Below, piece after piece: positions 32,489-41,122 of a stretch of 64,000 nucleotides of DNA (its first letter is position 1; every line of letters starts with the position of its first letter). The notes beneath the pieces are model-generated. The model saw only the letters and a program-made list of their open reading frames with translations, ran no database searches and was not told the DNA's origin. This DNA comes from Rhodanobacter sp. B04. Its GTDB lineage: Bacteria; Pseudomonadota; Gammaproteobacteria; Xanthomonadales; Rhodanobacteraceae. Location of the stretch: assembly GCF_002001125.1 (NCBI RefSeq), contig NZ_MUNV01000011.1, positions 62,001 to 126,000 on the forward strand. The letters are read 5' to 3'. The translations under genes were made by a program, and so were the position numbers.

Positions 32489-33232
32489 ATGAGCAACCCA
32501 CTGCAAGGTGACATTGCCCTCGTTACCGGCGCAAGCCGCGGCATCGGTGCGGCCATTGCCGACGAACTGGCTGCGATGGGCGCCACGGTGATCGGCACGG
32601 CGACCAGCGAAAGCGGCGCTGCCGCGATTGGTGCGCGGCTGGCGGCGCATGGTGGCCACGGCCGGGTGCTGAACGTCACCGACAGCGCCGCGGTCGACGC
32701 ACTGGTCGACAGCATTGCCAAGGAATTCGGTGCGGTGTCGATCCTGGTCAACAACGCCGGCATCACCCGCGACCAGCTGCTGATGCGCATGCGCGAAGAG
32801 GACTGGAACGTCATCCTCGACACCAACCTCAGCTCGGTCTACCGCACCTCCAAGGCGGTCATGCGCGGCATGATGAAGGCGCGCAAGGGCCGCATCATCT
32901 CGATCGCCTCGGTGATCGGGCTTACCGGCAATCCGGGCCAGGCGAACTACGCGGCGGCGAAGGCCGGCATCATCGCGTTCTCCAAGTCGCTGGCGCGCGA
33001 AATCGGCACGCGCGGCATCACGGTCAACGTGGTGGCACCGGGCTTCATTGATACCGACATGACCCGCGCCTTGCCCGAAGAATCGAAACAGGCGCTGCTC
33101 GGCCAGATCGCGCTGGGCCGGCTCGGTGAGGTGGCTGACATCGCCAAGGCGGTGGGTTTCCTGGCCTCGCCGGCGGCGGCCTACATCACCGGCGAGACCC
33201 TGCACGTCAACGGCGGCATGTACATGCCGTAA
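32489..33232 (+). CDS. fabG: 3-oxoacyl-ACP reductase
   Basis: NADPH-dependent short-chain dehydrogenase that reduces beta-ketoacyl-ACP. The 247-residue product has TGASRGIG (cofactor loop), NNAG, and the catalytic Ser141, Tyr154 and Lys158 (YAAAK). It ends in HVNGGMYMP as expected. An AAGGA sequence precedes the ATG at 32489. Confidence 0.96.
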   Translation: MSNPLQGDIALVTGASRGIGAAIADELAAMGATVIGTATSESGAAAIGARLAAHGGHGRVLNVTDSAAVDALVDSIAKEFGAVSILVNNAGITRDQLLMRMREEDWNVILDTNLSSVYRTSKAVMRGMMKARKGRIISIASVIGLTGNPGQANYAAAKAGIIAFSKSLAREIGTRGITVNVVAPGFIDTDMTRALPEESKQALLGQIALGRLGEVADIAKAVGFLASPAAAYITGETLHVNGGMYMP

Positions 33233-33429
33233 GGCATGCGCAGGCAGTTGTCGCCAGCGGGCTCGTTTTAGGCGACAATTGCGTTTTCGCGTCGGTCCAT
33301 TCGGGGCGCGTCATGGCATCACCGGTGGATCGTGGCGGCCTGGCGGTTTAGCCACTACAATGCCGCCGGCCTTTTGCGGGCACTACGCCGGCACAGACAA
33401 ACATTTACTCCTTGAGAGGTATGGGCAAC

Positions 33430-33669
33430 ATGAGCACCATCGAAGAGCGCGTCAAGAAAATCGTCATCGAGCAGTTGGGCGTGAAGGAAGATGAAGTCAC
33501 GGCGAACGCTTCGTTCGTGGACGATCTGGGCGCAGATTCGCTGGACACGGTGGAACTGGTGATGGCGCTCGAGGAAGAGTTCGAGACCGAGATTCCCGAC
33601 GAAGACGCCGAGAAGATCACCACCGTGCAGCAGGCCGTCGATTACATCAAGGCCCACTCCAAGGATTGA
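33430..33669 (+). CDS. acpP: Acyl carrier protein
   Basis: A 79-residue acidic carrier of growing acyl chains. The phosphopantetheine attachment site is Ser37 in [18 protein letters not shown]. The ATG at 33430 is preferred to the ATG at 33421 because the GAGAGG sequence (33414-33419) would otherwise be one base from the start. A TACAAT at 33356-33361 upstream may be the -10 of a separate acpP promoter. An 8-bp inverted repeat TTGTCGCC/GGCGACAA (33248-33278) lies in the gap after fabG. Confidence 0.97.
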   Translation: MSTIEERVKKIVIEQLGVKEDEVTANASFVDDLGADSLDTVELVMALEEEFETEIPDEDAEKITTVQQAVDYIKAHSKD

Positions 33670-33747
33670 TCGGTACGCCACTTGATCGCTGTGCGCCTGA
33701 CTGGTCTGCACTCCGCGAGCCAGCCGGTTACACAGCGATACCGAATG

Positions 33748-33775
33748 CTGCGCCTTCTTGGCGCAGTTTTCGTTT
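33748..33775 (+). terminator. Terminator after acpP
   Basis: CTGCGCC and GGCGCAG form a 7-bp stem with a TTCTT loop, followed by TTTTCGTTT. It lies in the 237-bp gap between acpP and fabF and would adjust acpP expression relative to fabF. Confidence 0.75.
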
Positions 33776-33906
33776 CTGCATTTTGTAACGTCCGACCCCG
33801 TATGGTGGACAGGATGCGTCCCGGCCGAGGCCGGTGACGTATCTACGATCCGTGCTGCGAGGCATCTGCCCGCGGCGGGTTTACGGAATCACGAAGGAAG
33901 ATCAGC

Positions 33907-35145
33907 ATGAGCAAGCGACGTGTGGTAGTGACCGGCATGGGCATCATCTCGCCGGTCGGCAACGAACTCGCCAGCGCCTGGGAGCGTGTCCTCAAAGGCG
34001 TCAGCGGGATCGGCCCGGTCACCCATTTCGACACTTCCGCTTATTCCACGCGCATCGCTGGCCAGGTCAGCGGTTTCGAGCCGTCGCAGTGGATGCCGCT
34101 GAAGGACGTCAAGAAGATGGATCCGTTCATCCACTATGGCGTGGCGGCGGGTACCCAGGCCTTGCGTGATTCCGGGCTGGAAGTGACCGAGGCGAACGCA
34201 CCTCGCATCGGCGTGGCCGTCGGTGCCGGCATCGGCGGCCTGTACACGATCGAAGCGACCACGCTCGAACTGGCCGCCAAAGGCCCGCGCCGGGTCTCGC
34301 CGTTCTACGTGCCCAGCTCGATCATCAACATGGTCTCGGGCCAGCTGTCGATCATGTTCGGCCTGAAGGGGCCGAATATCGCCTGCGTCACGGCCTGCAC
34401 CACGGCGACCCACAACATCGGCCTGGCCGCGCGGATGATCCAGTACGGCGACGCCGACGCGATGATCGCCGGCGGCGCCGAGTTCGCCACCACCGGCACC
34501 GCGATGGCCGGCTTCTGCTCGGCCAAGGCGATGTCCACCCGCAACGACGATCCGACCCGGGCCAGCCGTCCGTGGGACAAGGACCGCGACGGGTTCGTGT
34601 TGTCCGATGGCGCCGGTGTGCTGATGCTGGAAGAGTACGAACACGCCAAGGCGCGCGGCGCCCGGATCTACGCCGAACTGGCGGGCTTCGGCATGAGCGG
34701 CGATGCCTTCCACATGACCGCACCGAGCGAGGGTGGCGAAGGTGCGGCGCGCTGCATGCAGAGCGCGTTGAACGATGCCCAACTTGCTCCGTCCGACGTG
34801 CAGTACATCAACGCGCATGGCACCTCCACGCCGCTCGGCGACCTGGGTGAGGTGATGGCGGCGAAGAAGGTGTTCGGCGATCACGCCTACAAGCTGGCGA
34901 TGAGCTCGACCAAGTCGACCACCGGCCATCTGCTCGGTGCCGCCGGCGGGGTCGAGGCGATCTTCACCATCCTGGCGTTGCGCGACCAGGTGCTGCCGCC
35001 GACGATCAACCTGGATGAGGCTAGCGAAGGCTGCGATCTGGACTTCGTGCCGCACACGGCGCGCGAAGCGAAGCTGGACGTGGCGATCTCCAACTCGTTC
35101 GGTTTTGGCGGCACCAACGGCACGCTGGCATTCCGTCGCGTTTGA
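33907..35145 (+). CDS. fabF: Beta-ketoacyl-ACP synthase II
   Basis: Elongating condensing enzyme of fatty acid synthesis. The 412-residue product starts [18 protein letters not shown] and has Cys164 ([12 protein letters not shown]), His304 ([11 protein letters not shown]) and His341 ([13 protein letters not shown]), the complete Cys-His-His set. An AAGGAAG sequence lies 6 bases before the ATG. It is followed directly by pabB, whose possible TTG start overlaps the fabF stop. Confidence 0.97.
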   Translation: MSKRRVVVTGMGIISPVGNELASAWERVLKGVSGIGPVTHFDTSAYSTRIAGQVSGFEPSQWMPLKDVKKMDPFIHYGVAAGTQALRDSGLEVTEANAPRIGVAVGAGIGGLYTIEATTLELAAKGPRRVSPFYVPSSIINMVSGQLSIMFGLKGPNIACVTACTTATHNIGLAARMIQYGDADAMIAGGAEFATTGTAMAGFCSAKAMSTRNDDPTRASRPWDKDRDGFVLSDGAGVLMLEEYEHAKARGARIYAELAGFGMSGDAFHMTAPSEGGEGAARCMQSALNDAQLAPSDVQYINAHGTSTPLGDLGEVMAAKKVFGDHAYKLAMSSTKSTTGHLLGAAGGVEAIFTILALRDQVLPPTINLDEASEGCDLDFVPHTAREAKLDVAISNSFGFGGTNGTLAFRRV

Positions 35146-36506
35146 CTGATCGATCAGGCGTGACCTGCCATCGGCGCACCCTGGCCGGCCGGCGCGATTT
35201 GCTCGCGCCGGCCGCTTCGTTTCCGCAGCGCTATCCGTGCCTGCTGGAAAGCGCGGTGCGCGGGACCGCGCAGTCGCGTTACGACATCCTGTTCGCGTTT
35301 CCGGGCGACCGGCTCACGCTGCATGCGGACGGTCGGCTTTGTGATGGCGCGGGCAACGCACGTGCAGGGCGCTTCCTCGATGCACTGGACGCAGCCTGGC
35401 AAGCCGAGCGATTGCCGCCAGATGACGACGAGCTGCCATTCCATGGCGGCTGGGTCCTGCTGCTCGCATACGAACTGGCTGGCGAGATCGAGCCGAGGCT
35501 GAAGCTGCGGCCGCCGTCGGCATTGCCGGTGGCACTGGCCATGCGCTGCCCGGCGGCGCTGATCGTCGATCACGCGCGCGACTGCACGATCCTGCTGGCC
35601 GAGGCCGGTCATGAGGAACTGCTCGATGCGCTGGAGTCGGATCTCGCTGCCGCACCGCCGATCCCATCACTGCCGGAGCTCGTCGCCTGGGGTGAGGATG
35701 CGCCGCAGCGCTTCCTCGACGGCGTGACCCGCATCCACGAGCACTTGTACGCCGGCGATATTTTCCAGGTAAACCTGTCGCGGGCGTGGCGCGCGCGTTA
35801 TGCGCGGGCGCCTACGCCAGCAGCGTTGCATGACGTGCTGCGCCAGGCCAACCCGGCGCCGTTTGCCGGCTTGTTGCAGCAGCCAGGGTGGGCCGTGGTG
35901 AGTTCCTCGCCGGAGCGGCTGGTCGAGGTGCGCCGTGGCGTGGCGCAGACCCGGCCGATCGCCGGCACGCGGCCCAGGCTGCCCGGCGATGACGAGCTGG
36001 CACGCATCCGCGAATTGAGCGCGCACCCGAAGGAGCGTGCCGAACATGTGATGCTGATCGACCTGGAGCGCAACGACCTCGGTCGCGTCTGCATACCCGG
36101 TACGGTCGAGGTCGACGAGCTGATGGCGGTGGAGAGTTACGCCCACGTTCACCACATTGTCTCCAATGTAAGGGGCCATCTGCGTGCCGAAGTGACGCCC
36201 GGTGAACTGATCGCCGCCACGTTTCCCGGTGGCACCATCACCGGCTGTCCCAAGGTGCGCTGCATGGAAATCATCGCCGCCCTGGAAGATGCGCCGCGTG
36301 GTGCCTATACGGGTGCGCTGGGCTATCTCGATCGCAACGGTGACCTCGACTTGAACATCCTGATCCGCACCCTGACCCTGGCCGGCGATGAAGTCTGCTT
36401 GCGTGCCGGAGCCGGCATCGTTGCCGATTCGGTGGCTGCGCTGGAGCTGGATGAAACCCGCGCCAAGGCCCGTGGCCTGCTGCGTGCGTTGGGAGTGCCA
36501 GGCTGA
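35142..36506 (+). CDS. pabB: Aminodeoxychorismate synthase component I
   Basis: Chorismate-utilising enzyme that makes 4-amino-4-deoxychorismate for folate synthesis. The 454-residue product has the family blocks [59 protein letters not shown] and GAGIVADS. The motif before them reads PIAGTRPR, where the E. coli enzyme has a catalytic Lys (PIKGT); the Ala form also occurs in anthranilate synthase, but adjacency to pabC supports PabB. The glutaminase partner PabA is not in the window. The start is uncertain: TTG at 35142 (overlapping the fabF stop) or GTG at 35160. Confidence 0.9.
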   Translation: MTDRSGVTCHRRTLAGRRDLLAPAASFPQRYPCLLESAVRGTAQSRYDILFAFPGDRLTLHADGRLCDGAGNARAGRFLDALDAAWQAERLPPDDDELPFHGGWVLLLAYELAGEIEPRLKLRPPSALPVALAMRCPAALIVDHARDCTILLAEAGHEELLDALESDLAAAPPIPSLPELVAWGEDAPQRFLDGVTRIHEHLYAGDIFQVNLSRAWRARYARAPTPAALHDVLRQANPAPFAGLLQQPGWAVVSSSPERLVEVRRGVAQTRPIAGTRPRLPGDDELARIRELSAHPKERAEHVMLIDLERNDLGRVCIPGTVEVDELMAVESYAHVHHIVSNVRGHLRAEVTPGELIAATFPGGTITGCPKVRCMEIIAALEDAPRGAYTGALGYLDRNGDLDLNILIRTLTLAGDEVCLRAGAGIVADSVAALELDETRAKARGLLRALGVPG

Positions 36507-37333
36507 TGATGGCGCGGATGTTGATCAACGGCGCAGCAGCCGACCGGGTGCATGCACTGGATCGGGGTCTGAGCTATGGGGATGGCCTGTTCGAGAGCAT
36601 CCGTTTCGTCGACGCCGTGGCGCCGCTGTGGTCCCGCCACATGCAACGGCTGGGCGAAAGCTGCGAACGCCTGCGGATACCGGCGCCTGATCCGGTGGAA
36701 CTGTGGCGAGAGGCATTGGCAGTCACCCGTGGCCTGCCGCAAGCGGTGGTACGCGTCACCGTGACCCGTGGTGTCGGCGAACGTGGTTACGCGTTGCCGA
36801 TGGCGCCGCAACCGACGCGTGTGGTGGCAGCCTTCGCACCGCCGCAGGTCGCGGATTCGGCGTATGTGCACGGTGTGCGCATGCGTGTCTGCGATCTCCG
36901 TCTGGCCGAGCAGCCGCTGCTGGCCGGCATGAAACATCTGAACCGGCTGGAACAGGTGCTGGCGCGCGCCGAATGGGACGATTCGGCGATCGCCGAGGGC
37001 GTGCTCCGCGATAGCCATGGCCGCGTGATTTCGGCGACCATGGCCAACCTGTTTGCGGTGGTCGACGGCGTGCTGTTGACACCGGCGCTGGACCGCTGCG
37101 GCGTGGCTGGCGTGGCTCGCGCCGAAGTGCTGGCGGCGTGCCCGCAGGCGCAGGTCGGTGAACTGATGCTGGATGCCTTGCTTGGCGCGAGCGAGATATT
37201 TCTCAGTTCGGGCGTGCGCGGCATCCTGCCGGTACATTCACTGGGTGAGCGCTCGTATGCACCGGGCGCACTCACGCGCCAGCTGCAACGGCACTGGCAC
37301 AATCTCGGTTTTTCGATGGAGCAGGACGGATGA
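36506..37333 (+). CDS. pabC: Aminodeoxychorismate lyase
   Basis: PLP enzyme that releases pyruvate from aminodeoxychorismate to give 4-aminobenzoate. The 275-residue product is a class IV aminotransferase-fold protein with RGLSYGDGLFES at the N-terminus, the PLP lysine in GMKHLNRLEQV, and the ISATMANLF and LGASEIFLSSGVRGI blocks. Two adjacent ATG codons begin the frame; the first overlaps the pabB stop (TGATG). Confidence 0.94.
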   Translation: MMARMLINGAAADRVHALDRGLSYGDGLFESIRFVDAVAPLWSRHMQRLGESCERLRIPAPDPVELWREALAVTRGLPQAVVRVTVTRGVGERGYALPMAPQPTRVVAAFAPPQVADSAYVHGVRMRVCDLRLAEQPLLAGMKHLNRLEQVLARAEWDDSAIAEGVLRDSHGRVISATMANLFAVVDGVLLTPALDRCGVAGVARAEVLAACPQAQVGELMLDALLGASEIFLSSGVRGILPVHSLGERSYAPGALTRQLQRHWHNLGFSMEQDG

Positions 37334-38361
37334 GTCACCAACCGATGCGCGGACGCGCATGGCCATGGATGCTGCTCGTGCTGCTGGCGATCGCCGGTGC
37401 GCTGCTGTATGGCTGGAACGACTTCAACCGTTTCAGCAACACGCCGTTGCAGGTGACCACGCGGGGCGACAGCATCGACATCGGTCGCGGCACCAGCTTC
37501 AGGAACATCGTCGGCGAACTGAACCAGCGCCAGCTGAGCACGGCGAACCAGCTGTACTGGCGACTGCTGGCCGAGCAGATGCGCGTGGCCGGCAAACTGC
37601 ACGCCGGCGAGTACGCGCTGGCCGTTGGCACCACGCCGCGCCAGCTGCTCGCCAACATGGCGTCCGGCAAGGTATTGCAGCGTCTGTTCACCATCGTCGA
37701 CGGCTGGACCTTCGCCGATCTGCGCCAGGCGCTGGCCAAGGCTGACAAGCTCGATCACGACAGTGCCAGCCTGGACGATGCAGCGATCATGCAGAAGATC
37801 GGCGCGCCCGGCGAGGCGCCGGAAGGGCGCTTCCTGCCGGAGACCTATGCCTATGTGAAAGGCGACAGTGATCTGGACATCCTGAAACGCGCGCATATGG
37901 ACATGGTCAAGACGCTGGATGCGCTGTGGCCCGGGCGCGACAAGGATTTGCCTTTGGCCACGCCGTACGACGCGCTGATCCTGGCCTCGATCGTGGAAAA
38001 GGAAACCGGTCGTGCCGATGAGCGGGCGCGGATCGCCGGTGTGTTCGTGCGGCGCCTGGAGAGTCACATGCTGCTGCAGACCGACCCCAGCGTGATCTAC
38101 GGCATGGGTGCGAACTACACCGGCAACATCCACAAGAGCGACCTCAGCACCGACACGCCGTACAACACCTATACCCGGCCTGGCCTGCCGCCCACGCCGA
38201 TCGCGCTACCCGGCAAGCCGGCGCTGCTGGCGGCCCTGCACCCGGCGCCGGGCAGCGAGCTCTACTTCGTCGCACGCGGCGACGGCGCCCATGCGTTTTC
38301 CAGCACGCTGGAGGAACACAATCGCAACGTCGACTGTTACCAGCGGAAGCATTGCCAATGA
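37330..38361 (+). CDS. mltG: Endolytic peptidoglycan transglycosylase MltG
   Basis: Inner-membrane enzyme that cuts nascent glycan strands and sets their length. The 343-residue product has one N-terminal membrane helix (about residues 11-27), a LysM-like region, and the YceG domain with ASIVEKETG (containing the catalytic Glu, residues about 219-226) and LQTDPSVIYGMG. It overlaps pabC by ATGA and tmk in the same way. Confidence 0.95.
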   Translation: MSHQPMRGRAWPWMLLVLLAIAGALLYGWNDFNRFSNTPLQVTTRGDSIDIGRGTSFRNIVGELNQRQLSTANQLYWRLLAEQMRVAGKLHAGEYALAVGTTPRQLLANMASGKVLQRLFTIVDGWTFADLRQALAKADKLDHDSASLDDAAIMQKIGAPGEAPEGRFLPETYAYVKGDSDLDILKRAHMDMVKTLDALWPGRDKDLPLATPYDALILASIVEKETGRADERARIAGVFVRRLESHMLLQTDPSVIYGMGANYTGNIHKSDLSTDTPYNTYTRPGLPPTPIALPGKPALLAALHPAPGSELYFVARGDGAHAFSSTLEEHNRNVDCYQRKHCQ

Positions 38362-39011
38362 GCGCATCATCCATCGACGCCGCGCGCGGAAAATTCGTCA
38401 GCCTCGAAGGCGGCGAGGGTGCCGGCAAGAGCACCTTGCTGGCCGGGTTGCGCGCATGCATCGAACAGCACGGCATCGCCCTGGTGCAGACGCGTGAGCC
38501 GGGTGGCACCCGGGTCGGTGAAGCCGTGCGCGCCATCGTGCTCGATCCGGCACAACACGAGCTGGCCGCCGAGACCGAATTGCTGCTGATGTTTGCCTCG
38601 CGCGCGCAACTGGTGCGCGAAGTGATCGAGCCCGCGTTGAGCGCAGGGCGATGGGTGCTGTGCGACCGGTTTGCCGATGCCAGTTACGCCTATCAGGGCG
38701 GCGGCCGCGGTCAGCCGGAGTCGCGCATTGCCGAGCTTGAGCATTGGGCCTGTGCCGGCATCAGGCCGGACCTGACGTTGTTGCTCGATCTGCCGGTGGC
38801 GACCGGTCGCGCCCGCGCGGCCGGTCGCGGCGATGCCGATCGCATCGAGATCGAAGCGGACAGCTTCTTCGAACGCGTGCGCGCCACGTACCGCCTTCGT
38901 GCGGCTGCCGAACCGGATCGTTTCCGCATGATCGATGCCAGCCAGTCACCGTCTGATGTACTGCAGGTGGCGGTCGCTGCGATGGCTCATCTGTTCGAGG
39001 CGGCCGCATGA
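38358..39011 (+). CDS. tmk: Thymidylate kinase
   Basis: Phosphorylates dTMP to dTDP. The 217-residue product has the P-loop GGEGAGKST at residues 18-26, the DR-containing CDRFADASYAYQGGGRG block, and the TREPGGT motif. The ATG at 38358 overlaps the mltG stop (ATGA); the TTG two codons upstream is less likely. Confidence 0.96.
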   Translation: MSASSIDAARGKFVSLEGGEGAGKSTLLAGLRACIEQHGIALVQTREPGGTRVGEAVRAIVLDPAQHELAAETELLLMFASRAQLVREVIEPALSAGRWVLCDRFADASYAYQGGGRGQPESRIAELEHWACAGIRPDLTLLLDLPVATGRARAAGRGDADRIEIEADSFFERVRATYRLRAAAEPDRFRMIDASQSPSDVLQVAVAAMAHLFEAAA

Positions 39012-39943
39012 ACAGCATGCCCTGGCATGCGGAGCACTGGCTGCGACTGCAGGCGCGCCGCCAGCGCGACGCGCTGCCGCATGCGCTGTTGCTTTGCGGT
39101 CCGGCAGGTCTCGGCAAGCGCGCGTTCGCGCAACGCTTCGTGCAGGGTTTGCTGTGCGAGCGGCCGATCGAAGGCGAGGCCTGCGGCGGTTGCCGCAGCT
39201 GCCTGCTGCTGGCGGCTGGCTCGCACCCGGATCTGGTCGCTCTGAGTTTCGGCCTGCGCAAGGATGGCGTGCAGCGCAGCGAGATCGTGGTCGAACAGAT
39301 CCGCGAGCTGTCGGCGCGGCTGGCCATGCGCAGCCAGTTCGGCGGTTGGCAGGTGGCCATGATCGACCCGGCCGACGCGATGAATACCGCGGCTGCCAAC
39401 GCCTTGCTGAAGACGCTGGAGGAGCCATCCGAACAGACCATGCTGGTCCTGCTGGCCGATGCGCCGTGGCGGATGCCGCAAACCATCCGCAGCCGCTGTC
39501 AGCGGATCGAGTTTCAGTTGCCGGCCGCCGCCGACGCCCTGGCGTGGTTGCAGGCCGAAGGCGTGCGGGATGCGGCGGCAGCGCTCACCGCAGCCAGCGG
39601 CAATCCCGGTCAGGCAGCCCTATGGGCACAACAAGGCGCGCTGGAACGACGGCTGGAAGTGCGCAAGGATCTGGCCGCGCTGGCGGCCGGTCGCGGACAG
39701 GCGACGGAAGTGATCAGGCGCTGGCTGGACAGCGAGCCGGCGCAGCGATTGTGGTTTGCCGCCCAGGCCACGGCTGATGAAATCAAGGCCCGCGCGGCCG
39801 GTCGCGTTGGACCGTTGGCCAGCGCGATGGACGTCGAGGCGCTGGGACACTGGTATGACGCCCTCAATCGCACTCGTGAGGGCCTGCGTGGCCCGTTGCG
39901 TGGGGACCTGCTGCTGCTGGAGCTGCTGGCGCAGTGGCGTTGA
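39008..39943 (+). CDS. holB: DNA polymerase III subunit delta'
   Basis: Stator subunit of the clamp loader. The 311-residue product has the AAA+ fold with a P-loop-like GPAGLGKRAF, the zinc module CERPIEGEACGGCRSC, and the SRC motif near TIRSRCQRIEF. It overlaps tmk by ATGA, the standard mltG-tmk-holB order. Confidence 0.94.
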   Translation: MNSMPWHAEHWLRLQARRQRDALPHALLLCGPAGLGKRAFAQRFVQGLLCERPIEGEACGGCRSCLLLAAGSHPDLVALSFGLRKDGVQRSEIVVEQIRELSARLAMRSQFGGWQVAMIDPADAMNTAAANALLKTLEEPSEQTMLVLLADAPWRMPQTIRSRCQRIEFQLPAAADALAWLQAEGVRDAAAALTAASGNPGQAALWAQQGALERRLEVRKDLAALAAGRGQATEVIRRWLDSEPAQRLWFAAQATADEIKARAAGRVGPLASAMDVEALGHWYDALNRTREGLRGPLRGDLLLLELLAQWR

Positions 39944-40914
39944 CGGGCACTGCCGCCAGCATACGGCCTGCGGCGGCGCCCGGTCTGCCGGTGTTTTCCA
40001 CGCAGACCCGATTGTTGGTGGTGGCCCCCCATCCGGATGACGAGACCATCGCCACCGGCCTGCTGATCCAGCAGGTACGGGCGGCTGGCGGCAAAGTTCG
40101 AATCCTGCTGTTGACTGCGGGCGACAACAATCCGTGGCCACAACGCTGGCTGGAGCAGCGGGTGTGGATCCGCGACGCGGACAGGCGGCGCTGGGGAGAT
40201 CGCCGCCGGGAGGAAATGCGGCATGCAATGCAAAAGCTTGATCTGCCTGCGTCGGCATTGGAATGCATGGGTTGGCCGGACATGGGACTCAATGCCTGCC
40301 TGTTGCAGCCTGAAAGCATGGCGGTATCGCTGCTGGCCGCGGCGATCGACCGGTTCGGGCCCAACCTGATCGCATTGCCATCGATCGCCGACGGGCACCC
40401 TGATCATGGTGCGGCACATGTGCTGGTGCGGCTGGCGTTGGCGAGCCGGTCGGCTGCCCCGCAGCTGTTGACCTATCTGGTGCATGGTCAAGCCGGACAT
40501 GCCGGTTTCATCGAGTTGGAAGGTTCGCGCCGGCAGGTGGTGAAAAAGCAGGCGGCGCTGGCCGAGCATGCCAGCCAGATGGCTTTGAGCGGCCGGCGCA
40601 TGCGTCGGCTCGCCATGCGAGCCGAACGTTACTTCGCGGTGCGGGCCGTGTCGTCTGTCGTGCTGCCCTGGCAGCCACCCGTATTATTGCGGCCGTGGTT
40701 GCGTTTGAGCCTGGTCAGTTCGGCGGGCGCACAGAGCTGGAGCTGGCACAAGGCTCCCCTGCGTGACCTTGCAGATGGTGGTTATCAGTTGTCGCCGACG
40801 GGCGGAATGGCAGGGCGGCCATGGTTCGCCAGATTGGCCACCACCCTGCCATCGCCATGGATTTTCGACCATTGGGGCTGGTGCGAGCTGCCAGGCGACC
40901 TGCCACTGTCATAG
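39934..40914 (+). CDS. PIG-L family deacetylase
   Basis: Zinc-dependent N-deacetylase of the PIG-L/LmbE family, acting on N-acetylglucosamine-type substrates; the target is unknown. The 326-residue product has the metal site PHPDDE in VVAPHPDDETIATG and the second site GHPDHGAAH. The C-terminal third is not part of the usual domain. The GTG start at 39934 lies inside the end of holB (10-bp overlap). In Xanthomonas holB is followed by pilZ; here this gene and a GGDEF-EAL gene intervene. Confidence 0.87.
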   Translation: MALTGTAASIRPAAAPGLPVFSTQTRLLVVAPHPDDETIATGLLIQQVRAAGGKVRILLLTAGDNNPWPQRWLEQRVWIRDADRRRWGDRRREEMRHAMQKLDLPASALECMGWPDMGLNACLLQPESMAVSLLAAAIDRFGPNLIALPSIADGHPDHGAAHVLVRLALASRSAAPQLLTYLVHGQAGHAGFIELEGSRRQVVKKQAALAEHASQMALSGRRMRRLAMRAERYFAVRAVSSVVLPWQPPVLLRPWLRLSLVSSAGAQSWSWHKAPLRDLADGGYQLSPTGGMAGRPWFARLATTLPSPWIFDHWGWCELPGDLPLS

Positions 40915-41122
40915 TGCCGCCCTTGCATAGGTCGGTTGACAGGGCTAGCTTGGTGACAAGGGGAGCCGGGGGGCAATGACAATGATGGCGAATCATCACG
41001 GCATGACTGCGTGCCAGCCCGGGTGTCAGGCTATGCTCCCTTGTCGGCGATCGTTTCAGCCGATGGCTCATGCATCAGGTCTAGACACTAGCGGCGATTC
41101 CATCCATTGACTGGTCACGTGA

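Noticed and set aside
35142-36506. pabB as anthranilate synthase component trpE
   Set aside because: The PIAGT motif fits either, but direct adjacency to pabC and lack of trp genes favour PabB.
40936-40964. TTGACA upstream of the GGDEF-EAL gene as a promoter
   Set aside because: The -35 is perfect but the region 16-18 bases downstream (AGGGGA) does not resemble a -10.
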